From positions 62,001 to 126,000 of the forward strand of contig CBFIDA010000001.1 in NCBI GenBank assembly GCA_965661085.1: a stretch of 64,000 nucleotides of DNA, written 5' to 3'. This DNA is from CBFIDA01 sp965661085 (GTDB lineage: Bacteria; Pseudomonadota; Gammaproteobacteria; Comchoanobacterales; Comchoanobacteraceae). The stretch's first letter is position 1, and each line of letters begins with the position of its first letter. Below are positions 37,000-47,040 of this stretch, piece after piece. Made by a program: the position numbers and the translations under genes. The notes beneath the pieces were generated by a model that was given only the letters and a program-made list of their open reading frames with translations, did not search any database and was not told where the DNA came from.

Positions 37000-38960
37000 G
37001 AGGGATGACCAAACAAATCCTGAATGACCTTGACCACACGCTGATGATCACCAGATTGCTTGGCATCTGGTGCTTCACCTAGCTTATGCTCAGGCTGATC
37101 GACCATCTTTTCTAGGGATTGAAGCGCATCCATCGGCAATGCCATGACATCTTTAAGAGCAATCCTTGGCCTGTTTTTTCGGTGTAATACCTGAATGATG
37201 TTGTATATGCGATACCAAACCTTCTTCAGCACCATAAAACGTTTAGCAGTGAATGTACCAATATCCGAGACCACTGAACCATCCTGTCTTTCCACACCAA
37301 TATCAAGATGTTTCAGTTGCTGTAAGCGCTTCTTACCCCTTTTGATATGAAACCCATCCAAAAATAGACGCCAAATGCCGGAAATATTGTCGCAACCTGC
37401 ATTTTTTTCTTGTACCCATTCCTGATCATCATTGGGTTTTTCAACCATACCTGCAAGCATTTCAAAGTCTTGAGGCCCTAAATGAACCAATTTTTTAAAG
37501 TAATCGAATCGTTTGTTTTGTATTTCTGTGCTTGCTTCACACAACTTACAAAACACTGCCTTGAAACGTGCAAAATGACACTCCGAATATGCCCCAAGCT
37601 TTTTCTTTAACGTTGTGCTGGCTTTCTCGTCTGCTTCGTCTACTTGCAAATCGCTGAAACGCTCTGCGCCTTCCTGTGGTAAGAGAAAATTTTGCCACAA
37701 ACGCTGAGCATCACCCTTTAAGCCAGCACCAACATCATGCTTGCTGACCTCCTGATTTTGTTGCGCATCAATGGCTTGATCGAGATCGTAATACGCTTTC
37801 ATAGAAAACACAGACAATGATGGATAAAATCTGACATCCTGTTGCGCATTTTCGTTTCTGGTATGCCATTGCTTTTGAAATACATCATGTACAATGTAAG
37901 CCCCCTTCGATGACATGCGCACAACCTCGTGCCATTTGAGCTGACCTCGCCACCATGTACGACAGACCCCTGGAAACATAAAATTCTTCAATGCAGCCAC
38001 CAGGATGAACAGTGACAGCACATACACCACACCCAAAGTGCCACAGCACAAAACACTGATGCCCAAAAGGAGCGTTGCATCCATGAACCAGCCTGGCACA
38101 GCATCGTGCAGCAACGTTATGTTAAAACCATGCCACATCAGCCACTTGGCACCCGCACAGACACTGCGTACACCACGTGCACCCAACGTAAAACCAAAAC
38201 ACATGCCTCGGTACAAACCATAACCCGTCAATAGGACCAGTGGCGGTATGGCAAGCCCGCCAAAAAACAATACAGATGACGTGAGCATCAAGCTTGGCAA
38301 TGTGGACGATGACAGCAAGATACCCAGAACAGTGAAGGTCGGCTGAAAATAGGCCAAACACCCTGTCATAAGACAGAAAAAACGAGCCCATCTGAGATAT
38401 TCCTCAGGAAACGATCTCAGACGAGCAACAAAACTTTCAGCATCACCAAACATCACTTTAGATGTCAGATGGGACAGACCCATCACGCAAAAGGTCAGTG
38501 GCAAAGCCACCAGTTTGGTCGCCACAAAGACAAAGGGATTGATCCCAAGCCATGCAGCACCCAAAAAACACAGGACATGCAAAAGACCCCAAGCGCCCAA
38601 GACGGCCACCTGATCCTCTACATCCTGAAATACGATCAAGGTCATACCAAAGTCTATCATCAGAGCAGAAACGATGATCAAGGGCCCCAACACTGCTGAC
38701 AATGCAGGAGACCATGCAAACCATCCAGCAATAAAACCCAGGGATGATCCAAAGTATGGCACAACCCAATGCATGCACAACAAAGCACCACTGAACACAC
38801 CCCATGTGGCCAAATGTTTAAAGTCGCTGAATACCTCTCGCAATGTTCTGGAAGCTGAAGCACCAAGCTTTGCTCTGAGTTGATTGATCCCCCAATACAT
38901 CAAGATGTATAAACCGCTCAACGGGACTGCCACCAAAAGCAGCATCAATTGTGAGGCCAT
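36852..38960 (-). CDS. Multi-pass membrane protein with cytoplasmic repeat domain, apparently frameshifted
   Basis: Not recognised. The N-terminal ~350 residues hold about nine hydrophobic segments (starting MLLLVAVPLSGLYILMYWG), ending with a LFILVAALKNFMFPG helix; the rest is a charged cytoplasmic region. Near residues ~487 and ~610 are related blocks (FEMLAGMVEKP and LQSLEKMVDQPEHKLG), the latter matching VEALIGTIPSHPDHKIG in the downstream frame. The last ~45 codons (below about 37000) read the repeat domain out of frame, so the true protein probably continues into the 35767-36999 frame, giving about 1,060 aa. AAGGA lies eight bases before the ATG. A related protein lies on the other side of rph. 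Confidence 0.7.
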   Translation of the reverse strand: MASQLMLLLVAVPLSGLYILMYWGINQLRAKLGASASRTLREVFSDFKHLATWGVFSGALLCMHWVVPYFGSSLGFIAGWFAWSPALSAVLGPLIIVSALMIDFGMTLIVFQDVEDQVAVLGAWGLLHVLCFLGAAWLGINPFVFVATKLVALPLTFCVMGLSHLTSKVMFGDAESFVARLRSFPEEYLRWARFFCLMTGCLAYFQPTFTVLGILLSSSTLPSLMLTSSVLFFGGLAIPPLVLLTGYGLYRGMCFGFTLGARGVRSVCAGAKWLMWHGFNITLLHDAVPGWFMDATLLLGISVLCCGTLGVVYVLSLFILVAALKNFMFPGVCRTWWRGQLKWHEVVRMSSKGAYIVHDVFQKQWHTRNENAQQDVRFYPSLSVFSMKAYYDLDQAIDAQQNQEVSKHDVGAGLKGDAQRLWQNFLLPQEGAERFSDLQVDEADEKASTTLKKKLGAYSECHFARFKAVFCKLCEASTEIQNKRFDYFKKLVHLGPQDFEMLAGMVEKPNDDQEWVQEKNAGCDNISGIWRLFLDGFHIKRGKKRLQQLKHLDIGVERQDGSVVSDIGTFTAKRFMVLKKVWYRIYNIIQVLHRKNRPRIALKDVMALPMDALQSLEKMVDQPEHKLGEAPDAKQSGDHQRVVKVIQDLFGHPSCKFVQKGLGRLQQIYSSSYTRTHKIRRLMMSRPSPILSNDCTPIFLKS

Positions 38961-39169
38961 TGATTATTTTCCTTTGTTTTTAGTCATCCATATTTTTGTT
39001 TCTTCTCAGAAAAAGTCAAGATGAAACTTATGAGACTCAGCCACATTGAACCAAAGTTCTTGTATGCTCCAACATCAATTCATCGGATACGGTTGCAAAG
39101 CCAGTCGCCGTTTGCAGCATATCAGCCTCTGTGTTAAGATTTCGATTTTTCTTCTACAGAGATCAGCAT

Positions 39170-39946
39170 ATGCCACGATTTCAAAATCGTCTACCAAACC
39201 AGCTCCGCCGCATTGAAATCTTACCTGATTTCACCAAACATGCAGAAGGATCAGTACTGATTGGCTTTGGTGACACACGTGTTCTTTGCAATGCAAGCAT
39301 CAATCAAGGCGTGCCCAGATTTTTAAAAGATACCAAACAAGGCTGGCTGACAGCTGAATATGCCATGCTGCCGAGAGCAACGCATACGCGGTCAGACCGA
39401 GAGGCTGCTCGCGGCAAACAATCTGGACGCACTCAAGAAATTCAAAGACTCATTGGGCGTAGCTTGCGCAGCTGCATCGATTTAAAAAAAATAGATGGCT
39501 GGACCATTGTGGTTGATTGTGACGTTCTCCAAGCAGATGGTGGCACACGCACTGCGGCCATCACAGGTGGCTATCTGGCGCTGGTGTATGCCATTCAATC
39601 TTTGCAATACCAAAAGAAATTACGCCATGACCCCATCATCAACAGTGTCACTGCTGTATCGTTGGGCCTTGTGGATCAAAACATTCTGCTTGATCTCGAT
39701 TATGACGAAGATCAACGTGCAGACACCGATCTCAATGTGGTGATGAATGGCCAACAGGGCATCATTGAAATTCAAGGCACAGCCGAACAACACTGTTTGC
39801 ATCGTGACCAACTCAACACCATGCTCGATATGGGTCAGTCAGGCATCGCCCAACTCCATGATCTGCAGCAACAAGCCATCGCCCAACGCAAGCCAATTCT
39901 ATGGCACCCCACAGCAGCCTGTGAAACAACCCATACCTCGCTATAA
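39170..39946 (+). CDS. rph: Ribonuclease PH
   Basis: Phosphorolytic 3'-5' exoribonuclease that trims tRNA precursors. The 258-aa product has GFGDTRVLCNASI, GWLTAEYAMLPRAT, R..GRTQEIQRLIGRSLR, DCDVLQADGGTRTAAITGG and DLDYDEDQRADTDLNVVM, all family landmarks including the phosphate-binding GGTR. It is about 20 residues longer at the C-terminus than the usual ~238 aa. The ATG at 39170 precedes the conserved start; a longer frame from 39131 is ignored. It sits alone between two unknown membrane-protein genes on the other strand. Confidence 0.96.
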   Translation: MPRFQNRLPNQLRRIEILPDFTKHAEGSVLIGFGDTRVLCNASINQGVPRFLKDTKQGWLTAEYAMLPRATHTRSDREAARGKQSGRTQEIQRLIGRSLRSCIDLKKIDGWTIVVDCDVLQADGGTRTAAITGGYLALVYAIQSLQYQKKLRHDPIINSVTAVSLGLVDQNILLDLDYDEDQRADTDLNVVMNGQQGIIEIQGTAEQHCLHRDQLNTMLDMGQSGIAQLHDLQQQAIAQRKPILWHPTAACETTHTSL

Positions 39947-40346
39947 CACCATGCATACAGGCAGCATTGTCAAAACGTAAAACAATCCATTTGACAGTCA
40001 CAACACTTTGATGTTTAAAAGCATTGAGCTGAATCTGTCATGTGCACCACAGCACTTCTGCAATGCCCAATCTCACCCGATCAACATGCTCGTACCATTC
40101 AACAGCATTGACAATCCAGCTTGCGCCTACCCACCATGATTTTACAAGCATCAAAGGGTACTGAATGCTGGGAGAAATGAAGATGATTTCACACCGCGGT
40201 CATCAGGGATCGGAACGCTTCAGCCAAAACATGATCAATGAGATGATTTCATCGTTGATGGCATCAACTTTCTTTACAATGCTGTCCAACCAAGTCGGCC
40301 TTAACAGTCATTTAGACTCATTCCTCCTCCATCAATCTTCTTAGAG
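39947..40346. other. Intergenic region downstream of rph; possible gene remnant
   Basis: About 400 bases with no intact gene. On the minus strand around 40320-40210 a short frame reads WLDSIVKKVDAINDEIISLIMF before a stop, about 30 codons, with no convincing ribosome site. It could be the remnant of a lost gene, but too little remains to name it. No terminator, RNA gene or repeat was found. Confidence 0.35.
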
Positions 40347-42152
40347 CTAGACTATCTTGATCGTAGGCAGCCTTACGCTATCAATATGTGTCATATAGTC
40401 CGTAAGGTGTTGTGTGTTATGTGCCTGAGATTTAGAGAACCACTCAGATGACATAGCACTGCTTTTAGTGTCTGTTTTAAACTTTTTTTTGCTCAAACAT
40501 TGACACAATTCAAAGAATTTCTCCACCGAACGATCCTTCGGGTTTTCCTCGTCTGACTTGTTTTCTTTTTTTAAGAACTTCTGTACCACAGCACGCTGCC
40601 CTTGATCTTTGATCGTCGGTATTTTCTCACAAAGCCATGCCACAACAATGCCGTCCATTTTTTTTCTCACATCAGCAAATTTCAGCGGTTGGACTTTGGC
40701 CAACTCGTGTTTAGAATCGAGCATACGAAAAAATTGAGCGATTCGGGTTTTCATACCAAGCTTACAAGAGATGTTATTATCCCCATTGGCATGTTTGATC
40801 TCATGCAACATATCATAAAACCACGGCCACAAGTTCTCTTTTTTGCGCTTGAGCATCTCAGTGTAAGCTGTGTCCAGCAGTTGTAATATATCTTTGTGCG
40901 TTCCAAAATCTAATAAGTACGCGATGCAGGATTCAGCACTTTCCAATTTTTTGTATTCTTCCCTGTCTTTTTTAGCCTTGCTGTCTCGAATGGATTGCAT
41001 TGATTCAGTGATGTGCTGTTGAATTTTAGGTATCGCCCAATCATTTGCATCCCTTTTGTTCACAAGACTTAGTCTCGAATCAGCTGCACTTAGGTGCTCT
41101 TCATGACTGGCACCATGAGCGCCATACCTGTCGCCCTCCAGGATATCGGGAATAACAACAGAACGGATGGGTCGAATCATATAATGCAACACAAGACGGC
41201 AGCGTGCCCAGTGTGAACGCTGCTGGTATATTTCGCTCCATATGAATGGGAATATAAAATTACGCATTAGAAACAATACTGAAGCAACTGGCACACCACA
41301 CAGTGCATAACCTCCACCCAACATGCAAGCCATCAACACCAAATCGGTCATGACCTTTGGCACATTTTCATGAAAAAGCGTACAGTTCAGTATCCCGATT
41401 GACAACGCAATGAGCCCAGTCAGAAAAAACAGCAATATGGTGCAAATCACATCTGAAATCGTATAAAAACATACTGCCAGAGCCTGACATACGACCAATT
41501 GTGATAAAAAATAAAACAAAGAAACAGTGGGTGAAATTGGAAACGAGAATATACCTGTCATACAGACAACCAAACCAACCACCGATCCCCAATCACTTAA
41601 ATCTGCTTTCAAAGCGCTGAATGTGCTGGTGGTATCCACATACAAATGTGGGTGTAACTCCCGAAATCCGCCGCCATGACGCGCCTCAAGTCTATCCCTC
41701 TCCCATCCTCTAAACGAAAAGAATAACTTGCGGCATAAAGATCGAAATAGGCTCATGACCGTGACGACCACCAATGATACCGGCACAAATGCCAGTGAAC
41801 TGAGACACAAGTACCAAACCGCACCCCATCCAGTGAACCCACTTAACGCGCTGAACATCACACCCATCGTCAGGCCACGAATCATCATGTATTCCACATG
41901 CTTATTTGCATTGTGTGGCAAAATGAATCTTTTGAGCCCTTGCCATACAACAGTATCCATGATGCCACATGCCAAAACCACACCAATCACCCATATCGAA
42001 ACGGATGACAGCATCAGGTCAAGGATCACCTGGACAAAAGCAAGAGGGACAAGATAAGTATCCCAAAATTGAAATTGATTTTTAAAAAATTGGGTTGTTT
42101 TGGGATTGGCAAGTTTAAAAATCATTGTAATGTTCGAATTAAATGTCGTCAT
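40347..42152 (-). CDS. Multi-pass membrane protein with charged cytoplasmic C-terminal domain, unknown function
   Basis: Not recognised. From the ATG at 42152 (AAGGA seven bases upstream; a second ATG at 42155) the protein is about 601 aa. Some eight to ten hydrophobic segments occupy residues ~25-310, ending in SVLFLMRNFIFPFIWSEIY, which aligns with LFILVAALKNFMFPG at the same place in the protein at 36852-38960. The remaining ~290 residues are highly charged and helical (Lys/Glu-rich) without transmembrane segments. The two proteins, with rph between them, look like diverged paralogues. Candidate T4BSS substrate or envelope protein; no direct evidence for either. Confidence 0.7.
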   Translation of the reverse strand: MTTFNSNITMIFKLANPKTTQFFKNQFQFWDTYLVPLAFVQVILDLMLSSVSIWVIGVVLACGIMDTVVWQGLKRFILPHNANKHVEYMMIRGLTMGVMFSALSGFTGWGAVWYLCLSSLAFVPVSLVVVTVMSLFRSLCRKLFFSFRGWERDRLEARHGGGFRELHPHLYVDTTSTFSALKADLSDWGSVVGLVVCMTGIFSFPISPTVSLFYFLSQLVVCQALAVCFYTISDVICTILLFFLTGLIALSIGILNCTLFHENVPKVMTDLVLMACMLGGGYALCGVPVASVLFLMRNFIFPFIWSEIYQQRSHWARCRLVLHYMIRPIRSVVIPDILEGDRYGAHGASHEEHLSAADSRLSLVNKRDANDWAIPKIQQHITESMQSIRDSKAKKDREEYKKLESAESCIAYLLDFGTHKDILQLLDTAYTEMLKRKKENLWPWFYDMLHEIKHANGDNNISCKLGMKTRIAQFFRMLDSKHELAKVQPLKFADVRKKMDGIVVAWLCEKIPTIKDQGQRAVVQKFLKKENKSDEENPKDRSVEKFFELCQCLSKKKFKTDTKSSAMSSEWFSKSQAHNTQHLTDYMTHIDSVRLPTIKIV

Positions 42153-42328
42153 CATAGCATCCTTTGGCCCAAATCTCAATGCCTTTTTTGCTGCACAGCC
42201 TCTTGATGATCTATACGCCGATGAAAACCGCAGACAAATGATGGAGTTTTCGTCCTTTCGCCCACATGGTTGCAACACGTCGCATGGATCATTGGCGCAT
42301 ACTCAGAGAAAGCTCTCTGGACGCACCG

Positions 42329-44992
42329 TCACTGTTGACACAACTGACGCAACACATAATGCAAAATGCCTCCATTTTGATAGTACAACAACTCATTGTG
42401 TGTGTCGATGCGCACCAGTAATGGTTGGCGATGCGTTTCACCTTGTGCATTCGTCAGCACCAATGTCACCGTCTCCGATGACTGGCGCATGTTGGCAATC
42501 CCTTCAATGTGGATCATTTCATCGCCTTGAAGATTCAGATCTGCCAATGAAACCCCAACCAGCTCACAAGGCAACACGCCCATGCCAATCAAATTAGAAC
42601 GATGAATGCGCTCAAAACTTTCTGCGATCACACAACGAATGCCCAATAAAAACGTACCCTTCGCTGCCCAATCCCGCGAAGAACCCGTGCCATATTCTTT
42701 GCCGGCAAAAACCACCAAAGGGGTCTGTGTATCCCGATAAGCCATGGCGGCATCGTAAATCGATCGCACATCGCCAGTTGGCATGTGTTTGGTGAAACCG
42801 CCCTCAACGTCAGGCACCATCAAATTACGAATACGAATGTTGGCAAATGTGCCACGCATCATGACCTCGTGATTGCCACGACGCGCCCCATATGAATTGA
42901 AGTCCTCAGGCGCAACACCATGTGCCTGCAAATAAAGGCCTGCTGGACTGTCGGCCTTGATCTGCCCAGCTGGAGAAATATGATCTGTGGTCACAGAATC
43001 GCCCAACACAGCCAACACACGTGCACCTTGAACGTCTTGCATCGAAGGCACTTCTAAGGTGATCTTGTTAAAAAAGCTGGGGCATCGCACATAAGTGGAT
43101 GCATCATGCCAAGCATACGTTTCAGAAGCTGGCATGGCCAACTTTTGCCAAATGGCATCACCAGAAAAAACATCGGCATACTGTGCTGAAAACATTTCAG
43201 CATTCAGTGATGCAGCCGCGGCTTCAATGTCGGTGGTTTTAGGCCAAAGATCCGACAAATAGACCGGACGACCCTCGCTATCGACACCCAAGGCATCTGT
43301 TTCCATGTTGACCAGCGTTGAACCTGCCAAAGCGTAAGCCACCACCAGGGGTGGTGATGCCAACCAATTGCTCCGAACCAAGGGATGAATGCGGCCTTCA
43401 AAATTTCGGTTTCCAGACAAAACACCGCACACATACAAATCGTTGGCTTCGATTTGAGCCGTCACATCAGGCGACAACGGTCCACTGTTACCAATACAGG
43501 TGGTGCATCCAAAACCCACCAAATGAAAACCGAGAGCTTCTAAAGGTCTAAGCAAGTCCAATTTCTGCAAATAGTCCATCACCACTTTTGAACCAGGCGC
43601 CAAAGAACATTTGACCCATGGTTGACAAACCAACCCTTTTTCAACGGCTGCTTTGGCCAACAAACCCGCAGCAATCAATACGTTGGGATTGGAGGTGTTG
43701 GTGCAACTGGTGATGGCTGCAATGACCACATCCCCATGTTGCATGGCCTGCCCTGAACGCACCCCCACAGAAGCCGCATCACATTGCGCTGATTGCGCCA
43801 CGATCTCGGGCACAGCAGCCAATTGCACACGATCTTGTGGGCGCTTGGGTCCAGCCAATGCAGGCGTCACATCAGACAAATCAAATGTGATGACGTCGGT
43901 GTAACGACATGGCGTGTCTGACAACCACATGCCCTGACATTTGGCATAAGCTTCAACACGTGCACATTGCTCGGCAGCCCGCCCCGTGAGCATCATATAA
44001 CGCAATGTCTCTGCATCGATGGGTGAGAAACCGCAAGTGGCGCCATATTCTGGCGCCATGTTGGCCAAAGTCGCACGATCTGCCAGGCTGAGCTGCCGCA
44101 GACCTGGCCCAAAATACTCAACAAATTTGCCAACCACACCATACTGGCGCAAACGCTCAGTCATCGCCAAAACCAAATCGGTGGCTGTCACACCTTCACG
44201 CATCACACCGGTGATCGACACACCAATGACATCAGGAATTAAAATCGAAACAGGTTGCCCCAGCATGGCCGCTTCGGCCTCAATACCACCGACGCCCCAG
44301 CCCAATACCGCCAAGCCACCCACCATCGTTGTATGGCTGTCTGTGCCAACCAAAGTATCTGGGAACAACAAAGTCTGATGCGTGGTGGATTGTGCGCACA
44401 CCACATCTGAAAGATGCTCAAGATTGACCTGGTGGCAAATGCCTGTGCCAGGCGGTACGACACGAAACTGTTGGAATGCATCTGCACCCCACTTTAGGAA
44501 TTTGTAACGCTCACGATTGCGCAACATCTCGGTTTGCACATTGTGCATGAACGCCTTGGCCGTACCAGCTTCATCAACTTGCACCGAATGATCGATCACC
44601 AAATCAACGGGACATTTTGGATTGATGGCTTTGGGGTCGCCACCCAACGCCACCATGGCATCACGCATGGCAGCGAGATCCACCACCGCCGGCACACCTG
44701 TAAAGTCTTGCATGAGCACACGTGCTGGATGATAAGCAATTTCATGCTGGCTTGTGCCTGCTTTGACCCAATCGACGAATGCATCAATGTCGGCAGCACA
44801 CACATGCGAAGTGTGTAGGTGACGTAAACAGTTCTCCAACAAAACCTTTAGGGTGATGGGCAACTGTGCCAATGATGGGCCATGAATGTCGGCAGCCTTG
44901 GCCAAACTGTAGTAATCGTAAGTTTGACCATCGATACACACCTGATCAAGATAGGATTGCCTTACATCAAGGTCTTGCTTCACTGTCACCAT
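42329..44992 (-). CDS. acnA: Aconitate hydratase A
   Basis: TCA-cycle [4Fe-4S] enzyme interconverting citrate and isocitrate. At 887 aa it is of the AcnA/IRP1 type. Seen: DLVIDHSVQVD, GTDSHTTMVGGLAVLGWGVGGIEAE, the cluster ligands in ITSCTNTSNP and GFGCTTCIGNSGPL, GDSVTTDHISPAG in the swivel domain and KEYGTGSSRDWAAKG near the end. GGAG lies just before the ATG. AcnA-type enzymes are usually the more oxidative-stress-stable form. Confidence 0.97.
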   Translation of the reverse strand: MVTVKQDLDVRQSYLDQVCIDGQTYDYYSLAKAADIHGPSLAQLPITLKVLLENCLRHLHTSHVCAADIDAFVDWVKAGTSQHEIAYHPARVLMQDFTGVPAVVDLAAMRDAMVALGGDPKAINPKCPVDLVIDHSVQVDEAGTAKAFMHNVQTEMLRNRERYKFLKWGADAFQQFRVVPPGTGICHQVNLEHLSDVVCAQSTTHQTLLFPDTLVGTDSHTTMVGGLAVLGWGVGGIEAEAAMLGQPVSILIPDVIGVSITGVMREGVTATDLVLAMTERLRQYGVVGKFVEYFGPGLRQLSLADRATLANMAPEYGATCGFSPIDAETLRYMMLTGRAAEQCARVEAYAKCQGMWLSDTPCRYTDVITFDLSDVTPALAGPKRPQDRVQLAAVPEIVAQSAQCDAASVGVRSGQAMQHGDVVIAAITSCTNTSNPNVLIAAGLLAKAAVEKGLVCQPWVKCSLAPGSKVVMDYLQKLDLLRPLEALGFHLVGFGCTTCIGNSGPLSPDVTAQIEANDLYVCGVLSGNRNFEGRIHPLVRSNWLASPPLVVAYALAGSTLVNMETDALGVDSEGRPVYLSDLWPKTTDIEAAAASLNAEMFSAQYADVFSGDAIWQKLAMPASETYAWHDASTYVRCPSFFNKITLEVPSMQDVQGARVLAVLGDSVTTDHISPAGQIKADSPAGLYLQAHGVAPEDFNSYGARRGNHEVMMRGTFANIRIRNLMVPDVEGGFTKHMPTGDVRSIYDAAMAYRDTQTPLVVFAGKEYGTGSSRDWAAKGTFLLGIRCVIAESFERIHRSNLIGMGVLPCELVGVSLADLNLQGDEMIHIEGIANMRQSSETVTLVLTNAQGETHRQPLLVRIDTHNELLYYQNGGILHYVLRQLCQQ

Positions 44993-45030
44993 TCACTCCT
45001 TTATATCGATGATGCGATCATGCACGCAGG

Positions 45031-45504
45031 TCAGAATGGGATGTCGTCATCACTCATGTCGGCAGCAGGTGCGATGTCTGGTTGCTTTTGACCACCTGTG
45101 GTGGCTGGCCGCGCAGCTTGAGACTGCGCATAATCTGCATAGTCATTTTGACCGGCACCGCCATCTTTGCGATCGAGCATTTGCATCTCAGACGCGATGA
45201 TCTCAGTTGAATATCGATCGTTGCCCGATTGATCCTGCCATTTTCTGGTACGCAAGCTGCCCTCAATATAAATTTTGGTGCCTTTTTTCACATACTCACC
45301 CACGATCTCAGCCAAACGATTGAAGCAAACAATGCGATGCCACTCCGTTTGTTCACGATTTTCACCACTTTGCTTGTCTTTCCAGGTCTCACTGGTGGCA
45401 ATGGACAAGTTGGCAACAGGATTGCCATTGGGCATGAACCGAACTTCAGGATCTTGGCCGACATTGCCAATGACCATGACTTTATTTAAACCGCGACTCG
45501 CCAT
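45031..45504 (-). CDS. ssb: Single-stranded DNA-binding protein
   Basis: SSB coats ssDNA and recruits repair and replication proteins. The 157-aa product has the OB fold (ASRGLNKVMVIGNVGQDPEVRFMPNG...), a disordered Gln/Ala/Gly-rich linker and the acidic C-terminal tip SDDDIPF, which binds partners. AGGAG precedes the ATG. It lies just downstream of an MFS transporter gene, a pairing I associate with gammaproteobacteria (often with uvrA, not seen here). Confidence 0.97.
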   Translation of the reverse strand: MASRGLNKVMVIGNVGQDPEVRFMPNGNPVANLSIATSETWKDKQSGENREQTEWHRIVCFNRLAEIVGEYVKKGTKIYIEGSLRTRKWQDQSGNDRYSTEIIASEMQMLDRKDGGAGQNDYADYAQSQAARPATTGGQKQPDIAPAADMSDDDIPF

Positions 45505-45526
45505 ACTTTACTCCTCATTAGATATC

Positions 45527-46879
45527 TCACGCCACATCTGGCTTTTTTGGATTGATCAGTGCCAAACAAGCTTCTTCTTTAAAGAGAGACTTGTCAACCT
45601 TTAAGTACATCTTTGCCTCTTCTGCAGCCCATGCCACCGCCTGCACGCCCAGCAGTTGTTGTAATGCTGCAACCAACTCGGTCACATTCAAGCCATCATG
45701 CATGGTCAGCGCATAGACTTTTTCCGTGACACGACCTGGCATGCTCATGGGCCAAGCACAACAAAACCACATCAACAGTAACCCAACACAACTTAGAAAA
45801 ACATACGGAGATCCACCGTAATGATGCACCATCCCCCCGACTGTGCCGCCGATGAATATGCCCAAATATTGGGCACATGCATACACACCCATGGCTGTCC
45901 CCCGACCCGAAACAGGTGCATATTTGGATGTGAGTGATGGCAACAAGGCCTCCAACACGGTAAAGGCCATGAAAAAGCACTGAAGGCTGGCAAGCATGCT
46001 CAGACCTTGTCCGCCCAAGCCCCAACAGCTTGTTGCCATCATGAGCACGACGATGCTGCTTAAAAAAATACGACGCATGCGGCCCTTGGTTTCTGCCAAG
46101 ATCATGCTGGGCACACTCACCAACGCCGCCACAACCAACATGGGCAGATAAAGCTTCCAAAGTGGCATGTGCACAACGTGCTGTAGCGCTTTGGGCAAAA
46201 CAATGAATGTGGCTGTGTAGGTGGCATGCAAAGCCATGATGCCAAAATTAAGCCGCTGCAACTGTGGCTGAGCCAAGACGCGCACCATGCGTTCAGGCAC
46301 CAATGTTGCATGGGTGGGCGTATGTTGGCCTGGCAAACGTACGGACACCACCAACATTGCAACAATGGCCAAGAAAAATGTCACCCAAAACAGACCTGAC
46401 AAAGACCATATGTCAACGATCCAAGGCCCCAACACCATGGCCAGCATGAATGTGGCCCCAATGGTCATGCCAATCACCGCCATGGCACGTGTGCGCATTT
46501 CAGCATCCGTGACGTCGGCACACCAAGCATTCAATGTGCTGCCTATGGCACCCGCACCCTGCAACGCCCGACCCAAAATCAAACCCGTCATGGAGGTTGC
46601 ATTTGCCGCCACCAGACTGCCAAGAGCCAAAAGCAACAAGCCCAACATCACAACTGGCTTGCGGCCATAACGGTCCGAGCAGCGCCCCATTGGGATTTGT
46701 AGCAATGCCTGAAACAAACCATAAACTCCAATGGCCAAACCAATTGTTTTGGCTGAAGCCCCAGTATAAATATGGGCATGAAGGCTGAGCACAGGCAAAA
46801 TTGCCATAAAACCAAAGACCCTGAGTGCAAAAATGGCGGCAATGGTCATGACCCTATGCCAAGATTGATGTGCCTTCAA
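45527..46879 (-). CDS. Major facilitator superfamily transporter
   Basis: A 450-aa 12-helix MFS permease. The motif-A region between helices 2 and 3 is clear (LLQIPMGRCSDRYGRKPVVMLG), and RALQGAGAIGSTLNAW fits motif C-side sequence of drug-efflux-type members. A hydrophilic C-terminal domain of ~65 residues follows the last helix (ALTMHDGLNVTELVAALQQLLGV...). The start is a TTG at 46879: GGAGGT lies six bases before it, overlapping an upstream in-frame TTG at 46897 that lacks a site. Substrate unknown. Upstream neighbour of ssb. Confidence 0.88.
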   Translation of the reverse strand: MKAHQSWHRVMTIAAIFALRVFGFMAILPVLSLHAHIYTGASAKTIGLAIGVYGLFQALLQIPMGRCSDRYGRKPVVMLGLLLLALGSLVAANATSMTGLILGRALQGAGAIGSTLNAWCADVTDAEMRTRAMAVIGMTIGATFMLAMVLGPWIVDIWSLSGLFWVTFFLAIVAMLVVSVRLPGQHTPTHATLVPERMVRVLAQPQLQRLNFGIMALHATYTATFIVLPKALQHVVHMPLWKLYLPMLVVAALVSVPSMILAETKGRMRRIFLSSIVVLMMATSCWGLGGQGLSMLASLQCFFMAFTVLEALLPSLTSKYAPVSGRGTAMGVYACAQYLGIFIGGTVGGMVHHYGGSPYVFLSCVGLLLMWFCCAWPMSMPGRVTEKVYALTMHDGLNVTELVAALQQLLGVQAVAWAAEEAKMYLKVDKSLFKEEACLALINPKKPDVA

Positions 46880-47040
46880 TGGTGTACCTCCACGCAACCA
46901 ACTCCATTCGGTTTATAGCACGAAACATCCATTTTTTCAACCATCAAGAAAAAACATCGTCATCACATCAATCACGTGACGCTTGCCAAACACAACCAGG
47001 CCAATTAAAATCGTCTTGATTGAAAACTCAGGAGCCTGCC

